A stretch of DNA of 64,000 bases from assembly GCF_019703515.2 (NCBI RefSeq), contig NC_059385.1:32412501-32476500 (forward strand), given 5' to 3'. Positions within the stretch are counted from its first letter, which is position 1, and every line of letters starts with the position of its first letter. The stretch is from Myxocyprinus asiaticus (lineage: Eukaryota; Chordata; Actinopteri; Cypriniformes; Catostomidae). The position numbers and the translations under genes were made by a program. The notes beneath the pieces were generated by a model. That model saw only the letters and a list, made by a program, of their open reading frames with translations. It was not told where the DNA came from and made no database searches. This document shows positions 23,049 through 33,301 of this stretch, one piece after another.

Positions 23049-23640
23049 GTGTATTACTCCCTGCTAATACAGAGTATGGGGGATGGAGCTTCAACTTCTA
23101 TCAAGAGATTATGGGAGAAAGATTTAAACTTGGTATTGGAGGGAGTGTGGGCTAGGATTCTAAAAACGTCAAGACTACATCTAGAGATGCAAGGGTGCGC
23201 CTTATGCAATTTAAGATTTTACATCGATTCTATTGGACCCCCTGCAGATTTTATAGGCTTGGTCTTAAAGGCACACCCACCTGCTGGCGATGCCAATCAG
23301 AAGATGGGGACACAACCCATGTTTTTTGGCGGTGTGTTAAGATCCAAGAATTTTGATTGGGTTCGGAGTTTTATGTGTGATGTATTGGGTACTCAAATTT
23401 CATTTGGCCCCAGACTCTGTATTTTAGGCGATGGGGCGGTCATTAATATAGGGAATAAATGCATAAAAAAATTGGGTCCTAGCCAGTGTTATGATCGGCA
23501 GACAGATCATTCTTAGGGGATGGAAGTCAGCTGGAGCGCCCTCATTTCAAAAGTGGTACACAGAGATGGGCAGGGTAGCAGCATTCGAGGAAATGTCATG
23601 TAGAAGGCTAGGCAACTTAGATTAATTTAATAAAAAAATG
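23049..23640 (+). pseudogene. L1-like ORF2 C-terminal fragment
   Basis: RLWEKDLNLVLEGVWARILK, then LRFYIDSIGPPADFIGLVLKAHP and DVLGTQISFGPRLCILGD follow the conserved region after the reverse transcriptase of fish L1 ORF2. The frame is damaged: the cysteine cluster usually around TCWRC is only visible in a shifted frame (CWRCQSEDGDTTH at about 23283-23320). It has neither endonuclease nor RT domain. Confidence 0.78.
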
Positions 23641-23714
23641 GGGCAGATATTTGGCCTTTTTGGAGGGCTCTCGGGGAGGGGCAGTGGAGAGAGAAGTGTA
23701 GTTTTAAATGTGTG

Positions 23715-23724
<10 letters not shown>

Positions 23725-23766
<42 letters not shown>
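23725..23766. repeat. (TA)n microsatellite
   Basis: TA tract directly left of the Tc1 terminus, offering many TA target sites. Confidence 0.95.
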
Positions 23767-23768
<2 letters not shown>

Positions 23769-25332
23769 GGTGCATCTCAATAAATTAGAATGTTGTGGAA
23801 AAGTTCATTTATTTTAGTAATTCAACTCAAATTGTGAAACTCGTGTATTAAATAAATTCAGTGCACACAGACTGAAGTAGTTTAAGTCTTTGGTTCTTTT
23901 AATTGTGATGATTTTGGCTCACATTTAACAAAAACCCACCAATTCACTATCTCAAAAAATTAGAATACATCATAAGACCAATAAAAAAAAACATTTTTAG
24001 TGAATTGTTCTGGAAAGTATGTTCATTTACTGTATATGTACTCAATACTTGGTAGGGGCTCCTTTTTGCTTTAATTACTGCCTCAATTCGGCGTGGCATG
24101 GAGGTGATCAGTTTGTGGCACTGCTGAGGTGGTATGGAAGCCCAGGTTTCTTTGACAGTGGCCTTCAGCTCATCTGCATTTTTTGGTCTCTTGTTTCTCA
24201 TTTTCCTCTTGACAATACCCCATAGATTCTCTATGGGGTTCAGGTCTGGTGAGTTTGCTGGCCAGTCAAGCACACCAACACCATGGTCATTTAACCAACT
24301 TTTGGTGCTTTTGGCAGTGTGGGCAGGTGCCAAATCCTGCTGGAAAATGAAATCAGCATCTTTAAAAAGCTGGTCAGCAGAAGGAAGCATGAAGTGCTCC
24401 AAAATGTCTTGGTAAACGGGTGCAGTGACTTTGGTTTTCAAAAAACACAATGGACCAACATCAGCAGATGACATTGCACCCCAAATCATCACAGACTGTG
24501 GAAACTTAACACTGGACTTCAAGCAACTTGGGCTATGAGCTTCTCCACCCTTCCTCCAGACTCTAGGACCTTGGTTTCCAAATGAAATACAAAACTTGCT
24601 CTCATCTGAAAAGAGGACTTTGGAACACTGGGCAACAGTCCAGTTCTTCTTCTCCTTAGCCCAGGTAAGACGCCTCTGACGTTGTCTGCGGTTCAGGAGT
24701 GGCTTAACAAGAGGAATACGACAACTGTAGCCAAATTCCTTGACATGTCTGTGTGTGGTGGCTCTTGATGCCTTGACCCCAGCCTCAGTCCATTCCTTGT
24801 GAAGTTCACCCAAATTCTTGAATCGATTTTGCTTGACAATCCTCATAAGGCTGCGGTTCTCTCGGTTGGTTGTGCATCTTTTTCTTCCATACTTTTTCCT
24901 TTCACTCAACTTTCTGTTAACATGCTTGGATACAGCACTCTGTGAACAGCCAGCTTCTTTGGCAATGAATGTTTGTGGCTTACCCTCCTTGTGAAGGGTG
25001 TCAATGATTGTCTTCTGGACAACTGTCAGATCAGCAGTCTTCCCCGTGATTGTGTAGCCTAGTGAACCAAACTGAGAGACCATTTTGAAGGCTCAGGAAA
25101 CCTTTGCAGGTGTTTTGAGTTGATTAGCTGATTGACATGTCACCATATTCAAATTTTTTGAGAATTGGTGGGTTTTTGTTAAATGTGAGCCAAAATCATC
25201 ACAATTAAAAGAACCAAAGACTTAAACTACTTCATTCTGTGTGCATTGAATTTATTTAATACACGAGTTTCACAATTTGAGTTGAATTACTGAAATAAAT
25301 GAACTTTTCCACAACATTCTAATTTAATGAGA

Positions 25333-25340
<8 letters not shown>
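23767..25340 (-). mobile_element. Nearly intact Tc1-like transposon with IR/DR ends
   Basis: The left end begins CAGGTGCATCTCAATAAATT and the right end is its complement. The inverted repeats are long, about 190 bp (23767-23960 and 25145-25340). Each arm carries an outer and an inner direct repeat: ATCTCAATAAATTAGAATG at 23774 and ATCTCAAAAAATTAGAATAC at 23949, mirrored on the right. This is the IR/DR layout also known from Sleeping Beauty-type elements. The element sits between (TA)n and (TG)n(TA)n tracts inside the L1 3' region, so the exact TA duplication cannot be defined. Confidence 0.92.
23947..25083 (-). CDS. Tc1-like DD34E transposase
   Basis: A nuclear enzyme that binds the element's terminal repeats and moves it to TA sites. 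The ORF has 378 codons with no internal stop. Residues ~18-120 form two helix-turn-helix domains joined by a GRKR linker (66-69). The catalytic triad is visible: D160 in FSDESKF, D250 in FQQDLAPAHT and E285 in SPDLNPIENLW, with exactly 34 residues between D250 and E285. The GAMSSADVGPL glycine-rich box lies at about 202-211. The family is usually ~340 residues. Here the last ~37 residues after VIKAK340 appear frameshifted by one extra A in an A5 run; another frame would end PTKY-stop soon after. The DDE core is unaffected. The start at 25083 is the first ATG inside the right arm. Best candidate in this window for a recently active transposase. Confidence 0.93.
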   Translation of the reverse strand: MVSQFGSLGYTITGKTADLTVVQKTIIDTLHKEGKPQTFIAKEAGCSQSAVSKHVNRKLSERKKYGRKRCTTNRENRSLMRIVKQNRFKNLGELHKEWTEAGVKASRATTHRHVKEFGYSCRIPLVKPLLNRRQRQRRLTWAKEKKNWTVAQCSKVLFSDESKFCISFGNQGPRVWRKGGEAHSPSCLKSSVKFPQSVMIWGAMSSADVGPLCFLKTKVTAPVYQDILEHFMLPSADQLFKDADFIFQQDLAPAHTAKSTKSWLNDHGVGVLDWPANSPDLNPIENLWGIVKRKMRNKRPKNADELKATVKETWASIPPQQCHKLITSMPRRIEAVIKAKRSPYQVLSTYTVNEHTFQNNSLKMFFFIGLMMYSNFLR

Positions 25341-25405
<65 letters not shown>

Positions 25406-25433
25406 ATTATTATTATTATTATATATTTTTTTT
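25341..25433. repeat. (TG)n(TA)n(TTA)n(T)n microsatellite
   Basis: Compound tract immediately right of the Tc1 end. Confidence 0.95.
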
Positions 25434-25612
25434 TTTTTGTGTATACTGAAGTTGTGACCACAGGGATATTTGTTGAGGGTCAGGGTGGGGTTGGGGATTG
25501 GGAGGGGGAAAGGGAATAATGGGGGTTAAATGTTGATTCTGTTAAAATATGTTTTGCTTTTCTGTGTCAATTGTGTGACTCAATAAAAAGTGTTAATTGA
25601 ATTTTTTTTTTT

Positions 25613-25975
25613 GGCATTTCATTTAGTTTTGACGCACTTCCAGTTTAAGCCCCGCCCACACCCGGTTCTTTCGGAATACAGATAATTGTGTCATATGAAC
25701 AGATACAAATACAGATAATGGCTTCACTGTACACCCCTAATTATTATTATTATTATTATTATTATGGTGAACCACAGCAAGAGTGACGTTGTGCTGAATA
25801 GAAGTTTTCATCAATGTTTTCATTTATAATGTGATGCTTTGTTGTTTCATTTGATTACAGTAAAGTTTAGATTTATCTAAAGGTAAAATATTATTTAACT
25901 TTAAAACATGGAATTCAGAAAAAAGTTTGGAAAAAATTAAAGAGAATAAAAATAAAATAAACCTGATTGCATTAT
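25613..25975. other. No gene recognised
   Basis: Contains an (ATT)n tract at about 25740-25764 and AT-rich sequence. Confidence 0.55.
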
Positions 25976-26518
25976 TTAAAGAGCCCATACTATGCTCATT
26001 TACGGGTTCATAATTTTATTTTGGGGGTCTACTAGAATATGTTTACATGCTTTAATGTTCAAAAAAACACATTATTTTTCTCATACTGTACATTGCTGCA
26101 GCACCTCTTTTCACCCTCTGTCTGAAACGCTCTGTTTTAGCTCTTGTCTCTTTAAAGCCCCCTTTCCGAAAAGCCCAGTCTGCTCTGATTGGTCAGCTGG
26201 CCCAGTCTGTTGTGATTGGTCAACCGCTTAGAGCGTGTGTTAGAAATGTAATGCCTTTTACCATAACCGAAGTAGCCTTTAGGCAGGCATTATGCAATTT
26301 TGTTGCATAGTGACATAGCTAAGTCATGGAAGTAATGGCTGGACTGCAAACCAGGCATTTCTGGCAGTTCAGGAGCAGTGTTTTCTGTGGGAGAGAGTAA
26401 CTCCCTTTGGCATGGACTTTGTGCTTTGTAACTTTGCAGACATTTTACATGCAAAAACAGCTATATTACACACTAAAGGAAAGGTAAAATCCCAAAAAGC
26501 ATAATAGGGCCTCTTTAA
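25976..26518. mobile_element. TTAA-flanked MITE, family C, copy 1
   Basis: The left end TTAAAGAGCCCATACTATGC and the complement of the right end TTAAAGAGGCCCTATTATGC are inverted, with TTAA at each tip. The interior includes CAGTCTGTTGTGATTGGTC, shared with copy 2 at 55527-56057. No transposase. Confidence 0.88.
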
Positions 26519-26529
26519 AAAAAACTTGG

Positions 26530-26781
26530 AGCAATGTTTATAATTATATTTATTTATCACACATTATACATTTGCACATATACATTGAAATTCTTTTTTT
26601 CACATATCCCAGCTAAGCTGGGGTCAGAGTGCAGGGTCAGCCATGTTACGGCACCCCTGGAGCAGACAGGGTCAGGGGGCTTGCTCAAGGGCCCAACAGT
26701 GGCATCTTGGCAGTGTTGGGGCTTGAATCCCCGACCTTCTGATCAGTAACCCAGAGCCTTAACCGCTGAGCCACCACTGCC
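26530..26781 (-). repeat. tRNA-derived SINE
   Basis: On the minus strand it starts GGCAGTGGTGGCTCAGCGGT, with a box A TGGCTCAGCGG. It continues to a box B GGGATTCAAGCCCC about 35 bp further, both at the positions of an RNA polymerase III promoter. The body has TGCTCCAGGGGTGCCGTAAC, and the 3' end is an AT-rich ATAAATAAATATAATTATA tail. It lies only 12 bp from the family C MITE. It depends on a LINE for movement. Confidence 0.85.
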
Positions 26782-26967
26782 TACATTGAAATGTAACATT
26801 TTAATAGGCTAAAGGAGTGTGTTCAGTAGCACATTACCATATTAACATTTTATTTATTTATTTTTTTAAATTTTTTTGCTGTGGTATTGAAATTGGTATC
26901 AAGAATTGAAAATTTTACTGGTATCAGAACCGACTATGGAAATTTTGGTATCGTGACAACAGCAGCA
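26782..26967. repeat. Truncated repeat with GGTATCGTGACAAC end
   Basis: AAATTTTGGTATCGTGACAAC just before the hAT element resembles the right terminus of another fish hAT family. Its left part is not recognisable. Confidence 0.35.
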
Positions 26968-26975
26968 GTGTCAAA

Positions 26976-29830
26976 TAGGGCTGCAACTAACGATTATTTT
27001 GATAATCGACTAATCTAACGATTATTAGAACGATTATTCGATTATTGCAATGATTAATCATTAGCTCTTGACTGACTATTCAGCTTGTGCCCAGACTTAA
27101 AAGGTTGTATTAATCGTGCTTGCTAACAATAAAGAGGACAAAATCATCTTTTAAAAATACCTCTAAATGACATTCACTGAATTAAAGGGAAAAATAGTTT
27201 TTATTAAAGCTACACTTTGTAACCTTTGGCCCTGTAGCGGTTAAAAAATAAAACTGCATGTGTCTTGCGCAAGAACATTGTTTTGGTAATGACGTAAGTT
27301 GTGATTCGGCTCTGCTCCTCTGCGTGGATGAATGTGGTTCGAGGCACTGAATACAGTACATCTTATCAGAGCGAATGGACAAATAAATAACGAAAGAAAG
27401 GAAAAGACGGATATCCGAAAACATGTCATCTGTGCAGATAAGTGCCATATCTTATGCTGTTGTTTTGACATTGGAAACATTGATGTTTTGAAATAAACGA
27501 TGCTACAAAATGTAGGCAACATTTGTTAACATTAGACACAATGATTGCTAGTCTGATAAGATCAAACATGGTAAAGTTTTTAATAACTGCAGGATATTCT
27601 GGCCAAATAGACCCATGATAGTAACTAATTTATAGATTGTCATTGTTACCAACCAGTGGGCATCATTTCAAGACTCGCATGTCCTTGGCAAGCCTAGGAT
27701 TAAATAATTATAAATTATTGCTGTTATAAAGAAAAATACACGTGTGCTAGCAAGTGAAATGTTCTGCACCGATTACAGTATAATTATTGTACTTCACTAC
27801 AGACGTGTGTGTGTGTGATTACACAACTATACATAAACAAAATCAATAAAATATCCTACCTGTTGAGAAAGGACAAAAGTCATCTTTGGGTTGCTTTTAA
27901 ATCCTTTCAGACCTCAGAGTTGTTGCCACCACTGAAAAGCCAAGCCGATGTTGATTCGGGTTTTATTATGGGCTCTGTCGCTTTCTCTTTTTGCTTGTAG
28001 ACTCTGCTGTTCGGTTTTTTTTGTTTTTACAACCAGTGATTCCCCGGAGGTTTGCAGTTTTAAATGATCCATGGTAAATTTCTCATTCATTGTGACACAA
28101 ACAAACTTTCAGGTTCTCGCTACTCCCCCACCATACACATACTACAGTGGCCAGAGCTTATTTTCTCTGTGTACAGATATGACATCAACACGCACGGGCG
28201 AATGACACATGTATGCAATTTCCCGTGAAATCTGTCCCGACAGCTCTAAAATATAAATCATTATTATAGGTTTATCAAAGTATATTTGGGTAAAGACATG
28301 GTTTAGAAGATGGATTTTTATTGCACTCTCTCTTTAATAACATTTTGTTATTTAAAAAAAAAAAAATTACATAGTGTAGCTTTAAGTTTAATTCGGTAAA
28401 AAATTCACTGCAAAAAATCCTATTATCAAGTTTTTGTCTTTTTTTCCCATTTAAAATTGTCTAAAAATCCTTAAACAAGATACATTTACTTGAGAAGCAA
28501 CATATAAGATATTTAGACTTGCTTTAAGAGACTGTATCTTGTGTATTTTGTATATGTATGTTTTGTTTTTCACTTGGTTATACTTCTGCAAGTGCAGTAA
28601 AGACAAAATACACTTATATTCAAGATCTATTCTCTAAAAGCAAGTCTAAATATCTTATATGCTACTTCTCAGTTTAATGCATCTTTTTTAAAGGATTTAA
28701 AAAAAAAAAAAAATATTCTGCAGCATAGCTGCTAAAGAAAATGTACGTTGTTTTAAATGAGTTATATATTATTTTTGGAAACAAGCCAAAACAACAAACA
28801 AATCAAAAACGTATTTTGTTGCAGTGTATAATGGGGCGAAGACTACCCTCTCTCATCTTTCTGTTCACTTCAATCCATCTTTAACTCACAAAAAAACAAA
28901 CTCTCTCTTATTAATAAAGCTGCGTATTGCCAATTTTCTTCACGATAAGAAATGCACAGTGACTCCTATATTATGATTCAGAAAGTCACGAGCAATCACG
29001 TTATAATCTAGCCGCATTAAGCACGAGCGCTCGAGGAAGGAGCATCCCCGCGACAGAGGGCATTTTCCAAACGGCATTTATGCACCCTTGAAGGGCACTC
29101 CGGGAAGGGGACGCCACTCGAAAGGTTGTTACAAACAAAAGTAAGAAAGTTAATTATTTCTCAAAGGGCCCTTTCACAAGACTTTTAGTGAAGGCTACAT
29201 TTAAACTATGATGCTATGCTCCCTTCAGAGTGCCGACATCAAGAGCTCTGTCTTTCATAGTGAGTAGGGCATAGGGATGATCACTTTCGATTGGATTTCG
29301 CCCCTAATGTTTATCAGCTGAGTACAGTTCAATCTCTCCCCCTTAGATCAGGACACTTCGCGCAACTCATAGAAGAGGCGCAGACCGCACAGAGAAATGC
29401 CAGTTTCGGAGTTTGTAGTTGTTTACAAGACCTGCTTCCTTATTATTTGAACTTTAAAAAAGGATGCATTAAAGATATAACAGTGAGGGGTTTCCTTTAA
29501 AGACACTCTGACACGCAAGCTTTGCTTCAGTGGGAGTGCTTCTGTATTTACTTATTTTGTATTTTTGTATAATTTCCTCATACTTTGCGATCTACATCAC
29601 CTGAAGCTGTCTGGAAAGTTTAGAGTGCGTCTGGACTGTGAACTGTGTAATTCTTCCTCTCCTCAGTCAGGCGCGAACTGCAGTGCTGCTCTCGTGCATC
29701 ATCGTTAGAGTTTAATGTGATCTCATGTTACGTTAAATGAGATCAAACGACTATTCGACAACGAATATTTTTGTCGACAATTTTTAACTGTCAGCGTTGT
29801 CGATCACGTCGACTAATCGTTTCAGCCCTA
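26976..29830. mobile_element. hAT family A element, TSD GTGTCAAA
   Basis: Left end TAGGGCTGCAACTAACGATT and complement of right end TAGGGCTGAAACGATTAGTC. It is flanked by perfect duplications GTGTCAAA at 26968-26975 and 29831-29838. Length is 2,855 bp including a nested element at 27204-28385. No hAT transposase motifs were seen. Relatives: 1-205 and 38864-45058. The non-nested interior is largely non-coding and shared with the second copy. Confidence 0.93.
27204..28385. mobile_element. TTAA-flanked element, family D, nested in hAT A
   Basis: Left end TTAAAGCTACACTTTGTAAC and complement of right end TTAAAGCTACACTATGTAAT, 18 of 20 identical, with TTAA at both tips. The related hAT copy at 38864 has no such block at the equivalent place (after AATTAAATG at about 39073), which gives an empty-site comparison. 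It is about 1.2 kb with short ORFs lacking domains. A partial relative begins at 43461. Confidence 0.82.
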
Positions 29831-30064
29831 GTGTCAAACAAAGGTTAGCCATTTTTTGGTTGATTTCACACACGTGTAAGTCAGTGGCACTATGAAAACA
29901 TTCCTGTTGGAGCGGTCCATCCAGCCCAACAGCGCAACATTCACAAAAAAATAAAAATATCTCTTGGGCTGAACTTGATTCAAACCCATTTCTGAACCTG
30001 AACTTAAACCTGTTCCCTTCTAAGACAATTACCCTCCACTCTGAGAGCTTCAGAGGGCTGAAAG

Positions 30065-30614
30065 TAGGGATGTACGCTATGACTCATTTGACTGTCGTTT
30101 AAATGGAAGTTTTATAACTGACTAGTCTAAAGAGAAACCAACCTTCAGAAAACAGTAAAAAAAATGTTTTTATGCGACCCATTTAAAATACTTAATCTAT
30201 TCCAAATCCGATGCTAAATTCCACTGAAATGGGGCATTTATCTGCGACGTGCTCGCCTTGAATTATGATCATTGTACATTAAATATAGAACATGACACGC
30301 ATTCACTGAATCAACATTAGCAAGTATTTAATAGACGTATTTATTGAAAACAATTGAATGAATAGTGCAGGATCAATGGAACAACCATTAAAAGCCTGTT
30401 TTAAATGGAAATCACCAAGTAAAAGTTACTTAACATATTAAAACAGTCAGGACATTGTTGAAAATAATTAACAGGTAGACTAAGCCAAATCTATGAGAGA
30501 GAAAAAAAATGCGCTGAAAAGTTGCACGTATTTCACGACGTGCAGTCGTGCATTAACCATTGATCTAATATGACAGCTGTTCGGTAAAGAACCAAAAACA
30601 TTAAAATTGTTTTA

Positions 30615-30649
<35 letters not shown>

Positions 30650-31369
30650 GCTATAGGATAGAAAAAATAGGCCTGTGATGTAGCCTGCAATAAACCTAAT
30701 GTATTGACCTAAACATGACATGCACACAGAATAAAAGATAGTTTAACACGTTAAGCAGTCGGCACCTCGTTGAAAATAGCCTTCTTAATCCGCAGATTAA
30801 AAAAACTGCATACCCAGTGTAAAACTGTTATTTTCTAGGCTACTAACTCAAAAGCATAATTTGTTTGAGTCAAATTAACACGTCGAGATGGTCTGGTGAA
30901 AGACTGGACTTGACTCACCTGAGGCGGCTATCCTGCACTTGAAAAAGGCCGCTCAGTGGAAAATGCACAAATGCACAGATGTAAAGAAGACTCAAATGTG
31001 AAAACATCCTTTGGGACTTTCAAACATTTGGAAAGCCGATTGCCGCACCACCGAAGTGATTTCATAACTACTAGGTGAGAGGACATTTTCCTGTGCGCGC
31101 CGCGTGAGAGAGGGAAGAAGCACGCGCAGCCTGAGGTGAAATTAAACTCTGTATCTGCTCCAGATATCCTCTTTTTAAAATAATATTAATTCTATTTAAA
31201 ATATGTAACATTAATATGACAGTAATTTAAGTGCAGTCTCTGTAAAAATATAAAGCCAAATGTAAATGTGTAAAAAATATCAGTTTAATGTGGGGAAATA
31301 TTAACCGACTATTCCAGTGTTGACTAGCAGCATCAGAACCGTTTAGTCGACTAGTCTCGCACATCCCTA
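30065..31369. mobile_element. Non-autonomous hAT element, TSD GCTGAAAG
   Basis: Left end TAGGGATGTACGCTATGACT and complement of right end TAGGGATGTGCGAGACTAGT. Perfect 8-bp duplications GCTGAAAG occur at 30057-30064 and 31370-31377. It contains a poly(A) of ~30 at about 30616-30646. No transposase. Confidence 0.92.
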
Positions 31370-31377
31370 GCTGAAAG

Positions 31378-33099
31378 GTGATTACGGTCGTTCAGAACTC
31401 ATTTATTATAAATGCGATAAAGCGATTATTATAGGAAAATCTGTTTGGAACGACCCTACAGCATTTGTGCACCCTGCGAAGTGCCCTGCAAAATCATAAT
31501 CGGAGCCAGTTAGAACACAGCCAGGCGTGCTAGACAGATCTAGGGGGAGGGCGCATTCTCGTATTAGAAAGCATTTGATTGCACTAGGTTTCTGAAACTT
31601 TTTGTGAGTCATGGATGTCCCCAAGTCCTTTAGCCAGAACAGAGAGACTGCAGATTTTTAATGCTTATTTTTTCTGTAAACTAATTCTTTCAACATTTAA
31701 AAGTGTACTTATAGCATATACTGTAGGACTAAAAGCAGCAAAACTTTCATTTTGATTTCACACTGTCTTTAAGATATTTATTGCACCAAAAGCAGCTTGA
31801 AAGAAAACACATTACATAAAGGCTTCTTGGAATACAACAGAATGTAGTTTGCCGATTAAAGTATTTTAGAGCCAAACATAACTTCAAAAGTATTACATAC
31901 TTTTCCAGCAAGCTGTGCATTGCTAATGTGTTAGTCAGTGGCCTTCCTGAAGAGAGATCACACACAAGTTGCTCAAAAACTGTTTAAAAAAAGTCACAAA
32001 TGAGAGTTAAGGGCGTGATCCGGTAAAGGGCGACAGAAAAGTACAGTGTGCAAGAAGACGACAGCACACATGTCTCCGTTAAATCGTACATGCAACTGAT
32101 TAAATATTTATATATTTTAAAATACAGTACACTGTTTTGTCGAATCATGATTCATTTGATTTCCAGCATTTTAAATCGATTATTGACCAACACCTAACGA
32201 CTCTCGTTTCAAAAATCATATTTCAAGGTCGACACATCAAGAAATCGATGCATCAAGAAAACGAGTGAATACGTACACCCCTATAATATGAACAAGTGAG
32301 GATTTAGTAAACCTAACAATAGTAGAAGTAAATTTTTTTTAAAGTGTTGGCTCAATCAATGGTGTGAGATTGGGGCAGGAATATGCCTATGGAAGACGTG
32401 GGGAGTTTCTGAAATCTGTTTAAAAAAACGTTATTATTTTTACAATTTCGTGTGGTGGCGCTAATGCTGCAGAAATAACACACTTCAGTTAAAAAAAATA
32501 GTTTATATGACTGACTAATGGCTTCTACAGAAGCAAATATTGCTTGACTACCTCTGAGCTCATGGTAGTTTTTTTTTATATAAAGGTTTATACATTTTAT
32601 TGTTAAAAATACATTTCTCAGAGAAAATACTTTTAAGTGTCTCAACTTTTGTTTGCACTTGCTTCTCTCTCTAACTGGTTAAGTGCAGGTTTTGGACACC
32701 TCTGACTCTGAAAAATTAATCTGGACTTATAAAACATCAGCCTGTTTATTAAGCCTAATTTAAACGCAACAAACATATTTCATTAGTCGTGAATCCTGCT
32801 GGGCAAAGCAGCTGTGTGCCTCCATAAATACCACTTGATGTGTTTAGTTGAGGAAATGGCTGATTCTGTACAGAAGCTGATGTGTTTTCAGAAACTGTAA
32901 GAAACTGCCTTTAATCTAGTGCCTTGGAAGATGTTAATCAACGGTACTTTAAGTGTTTATGCAGTTTTGTGTGTGTGTATATGTGCATGCCCGTGGGCTG
33001 ATTTGGCAAGCTTTCCTAAAGTGCATGATGGTCGGTAAACTGTATGCTCAAATGGGAAGTTTGATATCACAAATATGGTTCAAAAGGAAACCCTAGAAT
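31378..33099. other. No gene recognised
   Basis: About 1.7 kb of AT-rich DNA. ACGTACACCCCTATAAT near 32272 looks like the end of a TE with a TAGGGGTGTACG terminus, but no partner end was found. Confidence 0.5.
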
Positions 33100-33301
33100 A
33101 GAAGTAATTTCCATATCTGACAAGGAGTAAACATCCACTTGACCAGGATTGTTAAATATATGGAACGTGTAAGTGGCTGACCAAAGCTGATGTTCAGAAT
33201 TACTTTAGAAAAGCATATTAGGCAGGTGGTCATAATGCTTTGGCTCATAACATGATCTGGGAATATGGAGGCCAGGGCAACACCTTGAACTCTGTCATGT
33301 T

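Larger units (their letters stand above)
22455..25612 (+). mobile_element. L1/Tx1-like LINE, internally deleted, split by a Tc1
   Basis: An ORF1 piece (22478-22738) is followed within 320 bp by the end of ORF2 (23049-23635), so most of ORF2 is missing. A 3' UTR with TTGGGGATTGGGAGGGGGAA and CAATAAAAAGTGTTAATTG, then poly(T)-rich sequence, resumes at 25440 after the Tc1 at 23767-25340. The same L1 family is on the minus strand at 46860-51370. Confidence 0.78.

Noticed and set aside
22478..23640. Host gene with two exons
   Set aside because: Both open frames are L1 ORF1 and ORF2 fragments brought together by an internal deletion; no splice sites are needed.
24019..24415. Plus-strand ORFs opposite the Tc1 transposase
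   Set aside because: They are antisense to the conserved DDE domain and have no features of their own.
23947..25083. Domesticated host gene
   Set aside because: The ORF lies within intact IR/DR termini with transposase spacing, so it is a transposon gene and not a host gene.
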